Shown: positions 54,367 through 64,000 of the stretch, one piece after another | Layout of the letters: each line of letters starts with the position of its first letter | Position numbering within the stretch: position 1 is the first letter of the stretch | Assembly (NCBI GenBank): GCA_023014485.1 | Contig: JAJOZX010002583.1 | Span: forward strand, 1-64,000 | Source: Bathynomus jamesi | Taxonomy: Eukaryota; Arthropoda; Malacostraca; Isopoda; Cirolanidae | Length of the DNA: 64,000 nt | Direction of reading: 5' to 3' | Position numbers and translations under genes: made by a program | Notes under the pieces: model-generated | The model's input: only the letters and a program-made list of their open reading frames with translations | Database searches by the model: none | Told to the model about the DNA's origin: nothing

Positions 54367-55107
54367 CCAAATAAGTAGGTTCGGGTAAAAAACTTTCTTC
54401 ATAGATGCAATTAAAGAAAACGGGGTGTCGAGTTTGTGGGGGTTGACATTTTTAATTAGATTCAGTGGGAAATAGGTACTGAAAGTTGAGAGATGTTTCA
54501 TCAAGAACCTTTCTAGTTGCAGTCTTAGATAGCACCTATTCACATTACTTTAATTATCATTTCTCTAATTTATTAACTGTTCACAATTCCTCATAATTCT
54601 CATAATAAATGTATTTGTTTTCACTTTTCTTTCACACCAGTCAGTCACAGTATTTACATCAATCACACAGAATGTACATGCTTATTGTTTTTGTCACTAG
54701 CTGTACTAAACATGGTTTTACAAACTGAAGCGTACCGTTATACAACGTTTAAAATGTTATAATTTAATACTTTATGATATCAGAGCTGCATAAAAAACAT
54801 CATTTTCTGTACAAATGGCCACAAAAATACTTTCAATCCTAATATATGTACTTATAGTATGCAACATACGCTTTTCCAACTGTATTGAAAACGTAAAACA
54901 AAGTTGTATCATCACTCGATCCTCGATTCTGCAATTACGTAAGTGAGCCTCAACATTTTATTTAAAATTATTTAACAGATCATTCAAGGGAACTGTACAT
55001 CGATGTCATTATAACTTCTGGCTCATAATAACCCGCCATGCATATTTACACGAGTCGAATTTAAATAAATAAATAAATATATATATATATATTTATATAT
55101 ATATATA

Positions 55108-55770
55108 CAAAGGTGGGCACCCGGGCCTCATAAAGGACCGACGGTCCCGGTCCCGGTCCTTGCCTCAAACTGGACCGACGGTCCCGGTCACGGTCCTTTC
55201 TGAAGATAGGACCTAGGAACGACTCGGTCCTCGGTCCTTATATATAATATAAGTGAAAAATTTGATTAAAATGAAAAAATGAAATTAAAGACACCGGAAA
55301 TCTTTAATTTTATTAACGTAAATTATAATTAATACAATACATAAATGATGAAAAAAAGTTATTAAGTTAAATGCTTGAGTTTCCCTTCAAGAAGACTAGC
55401 ATTTCAAAATGGCTGTCACTGAGCCCTGACCTTTTCGGCTTGAGGGCGTCCTTCCCCAAAGAGAAGAGCCTCTCCACGGTGGCACTGGATGGTGCCAGGT
55501 GTTGAAACAAGTTTCAGTTCAGTCTCAGTCTCTTTCTGAGTCTTCTGGAGGAAACGATCCATCTTCTTTAGAACTTCAAATAATCACTAAACACACTAAA
55601 ATCACTAAAAAAGACCGTTCGGACCGGACCGTCCGGAATTGCTTAAAAATGGACCGTCGCTCCTCATTTCGGTCCTCACTGAGAAAAGGACCGACTTTCC
55701 CGCTCACGGTCCTTAAAAAGGACCGAGTTCCTGGAGTTCGGTCCTTTTAGAACTCGGTCCTGCCCACCTT

Positions 55771-55772
<2 letters not shown>
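55108..55772 (-). mobile_element. hAT derivative with GGTCC/GGACC subterminal repeats
   Basis: Ends CAAAGGTGGGCAC and TGCCCACCTTTG, in a TA tract (flanks TATATATA and TGTATATA). GGTCC and GGACCG words fill both subterminal regions. The minus strand at about 55375-55505 encodes APSSATVERLFSLGKDALKP and FEMLVFLKGN. Confidence 0.9.
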
Positions 55773-55833
<61 letters not shown>

Positions 55834-56325
55834 ATTTTGTATGTGGCATTCCAACAGGAGACAGGAAGTGTCTGAACCCTGTTTCTCCCATCACTGTCCT
55901 CCTCACCTGGCCTTTTTACCTGTCTCGTCTACCTTGTGAGCAGTACAGCATACTCTCAAACACCCGCTTCTCACTATATTCCTTACTATACACACGCATG
56001 CATCTTACACACTACACAGTCTTTTCAAAAAAGGTGTAATTTCAGTAGTCTCGGAGATTCACGATTGGCCCCTCCTTCCTGTCTGCATCGTATATATTAC
56101 CAAGCAAGTGTCTCTACAGTTTACAGGTTTCCTCATTGTCTAAAATTTATAAAGTTCTCTCTTATTGCTTTCCTTATTATAATGGACATCACAACCGATT
56201 TTTCAATAGTATTTAAGTATTATGTTGAGCAACATAGCTAGATAACCCCGCCACAGCCTAGTTCACAGCCTAGTTTCTTAGCATAATCATGAAACATGAA
56301 ACAAGATTTTATATATATATATATA

Positions 56326-56367
<42 letters not shown>

Positions 56368-56368
<1 letters not shown>

Positions 56369-56656
56369 CCCCGCAAGGGGGTTCTAAGCTCGTGCTCTTG
56401 AGTGCTTTTTGTGCTCGTTTGTACGTGCTTGTTCCTGGAGGTTTCACGTGCGCCCTCCCGGCCCTAGCACCCAAGGATGATGGGGCTCGACCCTACAGTC
56501 CTTGTCATCCTTGGTCTTTTTTCACTTCGACTGTCCCCTCCACCCTTTCTTTTTCCTCTGTCTTTCCTCCCACTTTTTCTTTGCTTTTCCGCCGAGATAT
56601 GCCCTTTTAAATAGAGGCGAATCGGTTCTTCCCAAACTTAAAAAAAAAAAAAAAAA

Positions 56657-56657
<1 letters not shown>
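56368..56657 (+). repeat. Poly-A-tailed retrosequence (SINE or truncated LINE)
   Basis: GC-richer insert beginning CCCCGCAAGG and ending AAACTT(A)17, flanked by TA/TG repeats. Absent from the corresponding place in unit 1. No clear A/B boxes, so LINE tail or SINE is undecided. Confidence 0.6.
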
Positions 56658-56704
<47 letters not shown>

Positions 56705-56944
56705 CTTTCATGTGTGTATCATATATATATATACACAAAAGTAGTTTGAAGACTTATTCCATCTCACGAAAGACTATAATTATACACTTTAGAGGAGTTT
56801 GCAAATTGCATATATTTAGACAAAAAGTATTAGGTCTTACGCTGATTTCATGTCAATATCAGCATGCTTCACTGCCCTTTCAGTCATTGTGACCTTAAAT
56901 CGTACCTGAACTATGGTCTTGACAAAGCACAATGTGTTAAATTT

Positions 56945-57660
56945 ACCAAACAAGGATTACCTATGTTCAGGACTCTGGACATTTCCATACTCAACATCAA
57001 CTATACCTATTTGATCGTACCTTTCTTTATGTACATGCAATAGCATCAATTGGTTAAGCTTTCTCTGAGTCGTGTTTGAACTCAGATAAGATTTAATACG
57101 CACGATATTACTAAACGAGCGTTCACTACACGTAATGGAGGCAGGCATCACTATAATTAACTTTGTTTACGTAATCACAGAGGAGATAAGAAATTACTGG
57201 TCAGGTGTCAGTGATTGCACGTGTGTAACTACATTACGTAGGATTAACTGCTCAAGGGAATCGTGAACACAAAGTTCATACTGAGGTTGCTAGATGTGTA
57301 TGTAGTCTTGCAGGAAGGAAGTCTGAGCCCTAGAATAAAGTTACACTCACTAATTATGCTGTGGACGTCTATCCTTTGCATCCTCGAGAAGCAAATCTTT
57401 ACACTGGACATACATTTTGTACTCTACTTCGTTAAAACTCTCAGTTATTGGTATTATAATGAGGTCCAGATCTTCATAATGTGCCTTTCTGTAATGATCT
57501 TCAGATGCGTAGCTACCTTCCGGTGGAACACAATCCTCTTCTAGCCTAGCTGGAACTCTTCTAAATCGAGGCTGTGAGGGTACATCTACCTGACAGGAAC
57601 CTAGTGGCTGTACATTCTTTCAGAAAAGACTAGCCCCTTCATCATTGCGCATATTTCAAA
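56945..57660 (-). pseudogene. hAT transposase relic (C-terminal half)
   Basis: 56957-57151 gives SITCSERSFSNIVRIKSYLS with the catalytic Glu region; about 57395-57530 gives HYRKAHYEDLDLIIIPITES and YKMYVQCKDLLLEDA, the upstream helical region of ZMYM-like hATs. Frame breaks between. No termini identified. Confidence 0.72.
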
Positions 57661-57687
57661 GAGTTTTATCAGTCATACCACCAATAG

Positions 57688-57689
<2 letters not shown>

Positions 57690-57763
<74 letters not shown>

Positions 57764-57768
57764 TATAT
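57690..57768. repeat. (TA)n-(GA)n compound microsatellite
   Basis: (TA)n to about 57718, (AG)n to about 57761, then short (TA)n. Confidence 0.98.
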
Positions 57769-57774
57769 ATATTT

Positions 57775-58470
57775 AGGGGTTGCAAGGACTGATGATGCGA
57801 AATTTGAATCACAAAATAAGATAGCAGTAAACAGAGTAAAGAGAATAACGGGGCAGATATTGATAGCCTTTAAACGAAGGGATAGGAATATAATGACTCC
57901 TACACTGAAAACCCTGATCATACCCAAATTGGAATACTGCTCGGTTCTAACATCCCCATATAAGAAAGAGGACATTAGGCAGCTGTAAGGGATTCAGAGA
58001 AGCTTCACAGCCAAGATCGAGGCGTGCAGAGAACTAAATTACTGGGAAAGATTATGAAAGCTATTCCTATTTTCACTGGAAAGGAGAAGAGAGAGAAACA
58101 CCATTATTTACACTCGGAAAATAATGAAGAAACTTATCCCTAATCTTACTCTGAACCCTGTAACTTCCTAAACAACGGTGGGAAGTAGAAAAGGAAGACT
58201 GTGTCGTGTTCCCAAATTAAAGGCGAGACAGGGAACATCCTTAACCCTGAAAAAAATTAGTTTTGTGGTGAGAGGACCAAAACTGTTTAAACAAAAGCCC
58301 AAAGACCTAAGGAACATGAAGGGAGTTGCTGTGGACATCTTCAAAAGATGATTAGACGCCTGGCTCAGAACAATCCCCGATGAACCGGTCGTACATGGCT
58401 ATGTGAGGTGGAGAGTACAAGAAAGCACTCGCCCCTCGATCAAGACAGACCTAGAGGGGACACCAGCCTG
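57775..58470 (+). pseudogene. LINE RT 3' end, copy 1
   Basis: Reads DAKFESQNKIAVNRVKRITG, IIPKLEYCSVLTSPYKKEDI, LFSLERRRERNTIIYTRKIM and PKLFKQKPKDLRNMKG, the C-terminal region of an invertebrate LINE ORF2. In-frame stops within. Clade not assigned. The ending is shared with the fragment at 58740-58955. Confidence 0.75.
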
Positions 58471-58739
58471 ACCTTCGTGTGAAGAGAGAACGACGCACGG
58501 AACCGCAACGTTGCGTATACACACACATTTTATTCATGCAGTTATCCGTGATTCACTGTCGTCAATTGAATTAACATGACCTACTAATTGTTACCATTGT
58601 ACACTTAACCGTGATCGTGACATGGTGCTAACCATGATTTGAGGGTGTTTACATTTGTGGGTCCCCTCCCGCCAGCCCACCACAATGCGTCCCAGTCAAT
58701 CTCTCTCAGCGCAGCCAAAGACAATATTACGGACGATAC
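58471..58739. other. No gene seen
   Basis: Noncoding stretch between two LINE tails; may be LINE 3' UTR. Confidence 0.4.
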
Positions 58740-58955
58740 AAAGATCAGCAGAAAAATCAACGAGTGGTACAAAACTTCAAACTAAATCCAATTACCTTCC
58801 AAACAACACAGGACAATAGGAAAGTCAGAATGTGTAGTGTCCCCAAACTAAAGGCCTGACAAGAGACCTCCTCAACACTGAAGGAAAATAGCTTGGTTGT
58901 CAGGGAGCCAAGACATTTTAACCAGCTTCACCTTCATGTGAAGAGAGACCGACGC
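58740..58955 (+). pseudogene. LINE RT 3' end, copy 2
   Basis: Reads DNRKVRMCSVPKLKA, LVVREPRHF and ends GAAGAGAGACCGACGCA, paralleling GAAGAGAGAACGACGCA at the end of copy 1. A second, shorter insertion of the same family. Confidence 0.65.
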
Positions 58956-59407
58956 AGGGGTGCGGGGAGGGCACTACCATCAAGAATAGCAATTTCATGG
59001 CACCTGGCAACCGCTGTTTATCGATTTTTGTTTACATTCATTTAAATATTCAGTTTGTGAACTTTCTAAATTTGATCATTTTAAGTATTGATTAAAACTT
59101 TGTGTGTATGAATGTGTGTGTGAAGGCCGCTTGATCTCAAACATGTAACTAATAAATGAAGTGAAACATTAAGTATGTTATTTTTAAAATTTGGTATTCA
59201 GTTTTTTACACATTTTAAAATTTAGTTTCAAAGTTTTCATTTAATTTACAATTTTTCACATTGTATTGCACACAAAATTTTGTGTGGATTTTGTTTGGAT
59301 TTTTTTATTTCATTATAATGGACTTTAATGCTATGGTTAGTAATAATTCTTATTTCTATTTGTAACTTTGTAGAGTACTATTTGCAGGTGTCACAGGACT
59401 AAAGATA

Positions 59408-59497
59408 ATGGACCTTTATGAATTTTTCAAAAGAAAAAAATGTCCAAACTGAGAATAGTTCTACAGAGCATGATGATCAAAGTACTGTTAATCCCAG
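59408..59497 (+). pseudogene. N-terminal exon relic of another transposase, cut by a hAT
   Basis: ATG 59408 begins MDLYEFFKRKK; after an A-run shift the frame gives TENSSTEHDDQSTVNPS, and it continues after the 59498-63318 insertion as KIARLQQDENESEQISA at 63327. The pattern resembles the leader of hAT-type proteins; family uncertain. The join is in frame once one AATCCCAG is removed. Confidence 0.45.
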
Positions 59498-59928
59498 CAG
59501 TGGCGGTCCTAGCTTACATGACGCCCTGGGCGAACCTCACCTTCAGCGCCCCCCCCCCCTGTTCGCCAACACACACACATTCGAATCCCCCCAAAATAAA
59601 GGACAGACATAACTCTTTCACAAAATAACTTTTTATTGGACTAATTGTTGGAACTTCAGAACCAAAACAAAGACTCAAATTTCTGAATTTTACAAATCCT
59701 TCATCACGTAAATAGAATAACTCACTTAAGAGAATGTAATTATGATACTATGAACAGGAAAAATACAAATTAAATTGCACAACTGCCATAAATAAACTAG
59801 AGAATCAAATTTCTAAATTGTACAAATGCTCTATCACATAAATAGAATAAGACACTTAAGAGAGGGTAATTATTATGCTACACTTTGAACAAGAAACAAA
59901 ATAAATTGCACCACAGCACAACTGCCAT

Positions 59929-62924
59929 CTAAAGCCTGACTCTTCTTACCTTCCTTGATGCAAAGTCATGAATTAAATCATCATATGAAATCTGCTCAGC
60001 AATTGTATGATTTATACTGATGATGGCCAGACCGGTAAGGCGTTCCTGTGACATAGTTGACCTCAGGTAGGATTTGATGAGCTTTAGCTTTGAAAAGCTC
60101 CTCTCTGCTTCAGCAACAGTGACTGGAAGAGTAAGACCAATTCTGAGAGCAGTCCACAAATTTGGATATATTTCAGAGAGCTCCCTTTCATGGATAAATG
60201 TCAGCAGTTCAAGCAAGGATATGGTCTTTGATGGCAAGTCAGGCAAGTTCTTCAGCTCCTGTGCAAGCTCTCTGCCATCCAAGTCAGATTGTCCCTTAAA
60301 GTGTAGTGTAGTACTAAGGTTCACACATTGTTCTGTCAGCTCCTCAAATGTGAGATTTTGGAAATGTGTCAGCACTCCAAACTTCTCTCCCACAATTTCC
60401 AACGTGGGAAATCTTTCCTGAATGGCTAATGTTGCAGCATCAACCACTGCATTGAAAAATGTCACCTCCAGCTTCTTCAAAGCATCAATCAAGCGCTCAT
60501 CAGATGCTTCATAGGAGAAGTGCCGCTTTGTGGACCTCAGCCGTTTTTGTTTTAACACAGCCTCCACATTCATTTGTTCACAGATATCTGTGGCTGCCAT
60601 TTGTGCAGCCACAAAACCTGTTGCCCTGTAATTGCGGAGACCTCTCTCTGTTTTTTTTAGGAGATTTACTGCAACATCAACGTGCATGCTAGGAGACTGC
60701 ATCTGCTTGCTCACATGCTGAATTTGGCACAACAGGTCATGCCACACCACTGAACAAATGGCGAAGCGGTATGACCCAACCTCCTCTGACAGAGATTGAG
60801 CCTCGACCTTTATTACAGAGTCTTTGGTGTGGTCCCTCACCTCGATCAGTGCATCTATCACTGCAGCTGCCTGATATCTCAGGGGCTCCACACTCTTGAT
60901 CTTGCTTTCCCACCTTGTATCAGACCACATCTTCAATGTGATGTTCACATGTTTTTTCAAAATGGCCCATCGTTGTGTGGAGGCTGAAAACAAGTTGTAA
61001 AGCTTCTGCAAGATGCCAAAGTAACTTGTGGCATCAATAGATCCCTTAGCAGCATCGGCCACAAGCAAATTCAGAGAATGAGCCCCACATGGAACAAACA
61101 GAGCTCTGGGATTAATTTCTAGGAGCCTGGATTGAACACCCTTGTTTTTTCCCCTCATGTTGGCCCCGTTGTCGTATGATTGTCCTCTACAGTCCATGAA
61201 AGGAACTTTTAGCTCCTCCAGTCTCTTCAGAATCAGAGATGCCAAATGTTGACCAGTGGACTCCTCTGCCTCCAAAAACCCCATGAAATGTTCCTTTATA
61301 TGGGGCTTCCCCTCCAGTGACACAACCCGAATCACAACTGACAACTGTTCAGTGTGGCTGATATCTGGAGTGCAATCTAGAATTATTGAAAAAAACTTTG
61401 ATTGTTTGATGTCGCTCACCATTGCTGAAATGGTCTTGCTGCTCGACAAATCAATGAGTTCGTTTTGTATGTGGTGGCCGAGGTAGCTGGTGTGACTGGA
61501 GGTCCCTTTTTGGACATGGTTAATGTGCTCTTGCATTATAGGATCAAATTGTGCCATCAGTTCAACTTCTTTCAGAAAATTGCCATTTGATGGTGAGAAC
61601 AATTTTTCTGTATGTCCCCTTAGTGCCAAATTCCTAACTGCCAGAGAATGCACAATAGCAGTGAGACGTGTCAGCACCGCTCTCCATCTCAACTTCTCAG
61701 CCTCCAGAAGTGCCATCTCCTGCTTGTCAATGGTCTCCCCCTTTCTCATCCTCACTGCCAGTTCTTTCCAGATTTTCATAGAATTTAGGTGTTCTGAACT
61801 GTTGTCATGTGATGTGAGCAATGAGCTTGCATGCTTCCAGTCCGAGAGTCCCAAACTTGTTAAATTTATTTTCCTCTTGGAAAATAATGTACAACAGAAA
61901 CAGAAAAGGCTGTTGTTTTTTAAGGAATAGACCAACCAACTTCTGGTTATATTTTCCCCACTAACCAATGACTTCCTGAAGTATTGATGGTGGAAACTTC
62001 TTCCGTCACTGTCGTTTCTAGGGAATACAAAGTCAGATGGTACTTGACTTGGTCCCCTGGAAACCAGTTGTGTCCGAATTCTCTCAGTCAGAACTGAAGG
62101 CCAGTTAGCAGGGTCGGTGGACAGAGACTCATCCTCAGGAGGCGATTCTGCTCCAGGCCTTTCTAATAGAAAGAACAAGAGCATTACTCATTAGTATACA
62201 CACCTAAGTTAGATAACACATTATTCACAGCACTTTGTTATGGTGGTGGTGTTATGGAATTATGGTGGTGAAACACCACACATACCCAGTAACCCAGACC
62301 CAGTGATAATAACATTATAATTTATAACTGTTTGCAAAATGCTTTGCAGGGATGCACACACATACACATACACACACACGCACACACTCACAGACATATG
62401 TGCACACAAACTCACCTGAAGAGTCCTGCCGGGGAGAAGTAGAAGCAAATGGGTCTTCATCCTCAGGATCAGACTGCATTTGTGGAAACATATGTGAGGC
62501 TGAGGAGGTAGATGGCTCCTCAGCCTCAATAATGGCAGAAGTAGACGGCTTCTCATCCTGGCTAGTGGCAGAGGGTGTTCCAAAATATTTCAAAAGTGCC
62601 CCTGCAAATAGTAAAATAGAACATAACAGACCAATGCATGAATAGGCTAGTACAATTAATTTAACATGTTATTAAGCACAATTTATTAAACTTTTAGAAT
62701 AGGAAACAAATGAATAATACAACCTCCTTGGTTAATGGCTAATTATATACATAATAGTACACTTCAAATGACTCAGAGAGCTATATCACAAAATAGCAGT
62801 GCAATATAGCAGTGAAGAGTAGATGACATAGCTCTATACCTTTATCTTTTGCTCGTTTCTCCTCTTCTTCTTTCCTCTTTTTTCTAAACTGAGCACCTGA
62901 TAGCTTTGACCTCTTCTTATCCAT
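59929..62924 (-). CDS. hAT transposase (ZMYM1/TTF-type), three exons
   Basis: Exon 1 62840-62924 (ATG 62924, KKRSKLSGAQFRKKRKEEEE; donor GTATAG), exon 2 62416-62601 (acceptor TTTGCAG, LLKYFGTPSATSQDEKPSTS; donor GTGAGT), exon 3 59929-62162 (acceptor TTCTATTAG, stop TAG 59931-59929). Phases fit, giving about 834 residues. Exon 3 has a TTF-type zinc finger region (FHHQYFRKS, LFCFCCTLFS), a DUF4371-like region, IILDCTPDISHTEQ (first Asp), SYDNGANMRG and CGAHSLNLLVADA (second Asp and CxxH), DTRWESK, and TVAEAERSFSKLKLIKSYLR (Glu). All expected catalytic motifs are present and open; probably functional or recently so. Confidence 0.88.
62163..62415 (-). other. Intron 2 of the hAT gene, with (CA)n
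   Basis: 253 bp, GTGAGT...ATTAG, with a CA/GT microsatellite at about 62350-62395. Intron 1 is 62602-62839 (GTATAG...GCAG). Confidence 0.8.
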
Positions 62925-63318
62925 TTGCGGTTATTTGACAGACCTTAGTGGCTTAGTGTGAAGATTCGTTCTGTAATAAATAATATACATTTCACTATTT
63001 AACCAAACCCAGAAAAATAACATTACATATGTTAAAGTATGGGCCTTTATTCCCAATAATATTAATCTGGAAGCATTTTGCATTGTTTAGGTCTTTTATG
63101 GGAAGGTTTATGGAAAATGCAATAGATGGTTTTTTATTAATAAAAATATATTTATTGATCTTTTATTATTTATTTTATTTTATTTTTTATTTTTATTTAT
63201 TTCTTTATTTATTTATTCTTATTTTTATTTTTATTTTTTTTGCAGGCGCTCATGCCGCCCCTCCACAAATGCCGCCCTGTGCGGCTGCCCATATTGCCCA
63301 TATGAGGAACCGCCACTG
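62925..63318 (-). promoter_or_regulatory. hAT 5' region and right terminus
   Basis: About 390 bp between the transposase ATG and the right terminus: promoter expected here. Contains an A/T-rich run (63165-63240) and GCCGCCC/CGGC words near the end that may be subterminal sites. No TATA box assigned. Confidence 0.35.
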
Positions 63319-63326
63319 AATCCCAG

Positions 63327-63776
63327 TAAAATTGCTAGGTTACAACAGGATGAGAATGAAAGTGAACAAATTTCGGCGACTTCGGCGCTAGCTCTTGCCT
63401 CCCCTACTACTAAAAATCTAAAATGGCTTAAGATCCCGAAAACTCTTAATCTGGCCCTGAGAATAATTTTCTTTTATAAAGGTAACAGTCCAAGGAAATG
63501 CTTAATCTCGAAATTAGCACTTTTTATTCTTATGTTAATACAAATCTGAGCATCCTAATTGCGGTTTGCATTGAATATTATGTTACTAATCAGATTTTTA
63601 TCATAATTTTTATATTTTTATTCATAATGTCTTAGCAGTAGCTAGTTAATCATCTCTAACTGAACGATAAGCTCATTATGAACGTACGTAAAAATTATTT
63701 ATCTCTATTTCAATTATACTTCTACGATTAGTTCCAAGTTCGCCGTCCCCTTGGCAAATTTCTGGGTACGCCCCTG
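63327..63776 (+). mobile_element. Remnant ending in an orphan hAT terminus
   Basis: Continuation of the interrupted relic from 59408-59497, noncoding after about 63430, closing with GGGTACGCCCCTG (63764-63776), the complement of CAGGGGCGTACCC. This terminus is like that at 46109. It abuts Gypsy coding. The left partner was not established. Confidence 0.45.
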
Positions 63777-64000
63777 TCGTGTAGGCTTCCTTTTCCACGA
63801 TGTGGTGATGCTTTTCTGCCGCATTTAATGGTCGTGAGAAGAAGGCCACCGGCCCCGGCCGCCCGTCTTGCGTTAGGGTAGCCCCAATAGCGTCGTTAGA
63901 AGTGTCCGTCTCTATCGTAAAAGAAACATCTTCCTGTATGACGACGACAGCGTTTGCAATATCTTCCTTTAAAGATTAAATCGCGTCCAATTCGGCGCGT
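63777..64000 (-). pseudogene. Ty3/Gypsy RNase H fragment at window edge
   Basis: The minus strand reads FTIETDTSNDAIGATLTQDG, VAFFSRPLNAAEKHHHIVEK and EAY, the RT-to-RNase H region with the Asp of ETDTS. Disrupted on the left by a hAT terminus, continues beyond 64000. Confidence 0.88.

Larger units (their letters stand above)
54087..56944. repeat. Tandem duplication, unit 2
   Basis: Block A2 54087-55010, hAT 55108-55772 in (TA)n, block B2 55830-56308 without the unit-1 hAT, an inserted poly-A retrosequence (56368-56657), and block C2 56736-56944. It diverges from unit 1 by scattered substitutions and small indels. Confidence 0.88.
59498..63318 (-). mobile_element. hAT transposon, apparently autonomous
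   Basis: Ends CAGTGGCGGTCCTAG and (complement) CAGTGGCGGTTCCTCAT; perfect 8-bp duplication AATCCCAG at 59490-59497 and 63319-63326. It encloses a three-exon transposase gene with no interruption. 3,821 bp, typical size for an autonomous hAT. Confidence 0.95.

Noticed and set aside
58955..63776. CAGGGGTGCGGGG at 58955 as left end of the hAT whose right end is 63776
   Set aside because: The ends agree over only about half the positions, the flanking octamers (GACCGACG and TCGTGTAG) do not match, and the bases continue the LINE tail shared with 58490.
1..64000. CRISPR arrays, rRNA genes or host protein genes
   Set aside because: No regularly spaced direct repeats with unique spacers, no rRNA signature, and every long ORF falls into a mobile-element family or an unknown within one.

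Overview
This is a eukaryotic, very probably arthropod and perhaps crustacean, intergenic window made almost entirely of transposable elements. I recognise no host gene. The reasons for this placement are GT-AG introns in transposase genes, BEL/Pao and Ty3/Gypsy retroelements, Polinton/Maverick remnants, many hAT and Tc1/mariner pieces, tRNA-derived SINEs, LINE 3' ends and long (TA)n tracts. The species placement is inference; the mobile-element content is read directly from termini, target-site duplications (TSDs) and ORFs.

Layout. 1-4944: minus-strand BEL/Pao element cut by the window edge. 4945-6428: broken hAT transposase. 6429-29620: a Ty3/Gypsy element opened by three insertions: (i) a minus-strand BEL/Pao element (8486-23362, TSD GTAAT), whose 5' LTR carries a 7.9-kb inverted-repeat DNA element (14930-22850, TSD TTA), which itself carries a 2.6-kb DNA transposon (19881-22446, TSD TAA); (ii) a second member of that transposon family with an intact ORF (24526-26893, TSD TTA); (iii) a 1-kb deletion derivative of it (27293-28312, TSD TTA). 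29626-32070: hAT terminus, mariner pieces and a BED-finger hAT derivative. 32295-41421: a degenerate Polinton-like region bounded by inverted arms holding SINE arrays, with capsid-like and adenovirus-type protease relics. 41430-48020: a third BEL remnant opened by a fourth copy of the DNA transposon (42029-45030) and a hAT (46109-47539). 48025-59497: LINE tails, a 3.37-kb tandem duplication loaded with hAT derivatives and (TA)n, and a hAT relic. 59498-63318: an apparently intact three-exon hAT transposon. 63777-64000: Gypsy RNase H at the window edge.

The strongest candidate for an undescribed system is the 14930-22850 element. Its large protein carries, in order and with nearly canonical spacing, the acidic motifs of a FEN1/XPG-like flap nuclease, followed by a tesmin/TSO1-like CXC cysteine-rich tail, and it shows no recognisable DDE transposase of its own. 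Next is the transposon family found four times here (termini CACTR...YAGTG, 3-bp TWA duplications), whose roughly 560-residue protein has an N-terminal zinc-binding region and a candidate DDE triad. Comparing interrupted with restored reading frames fixes several insertion boundaries to the base.
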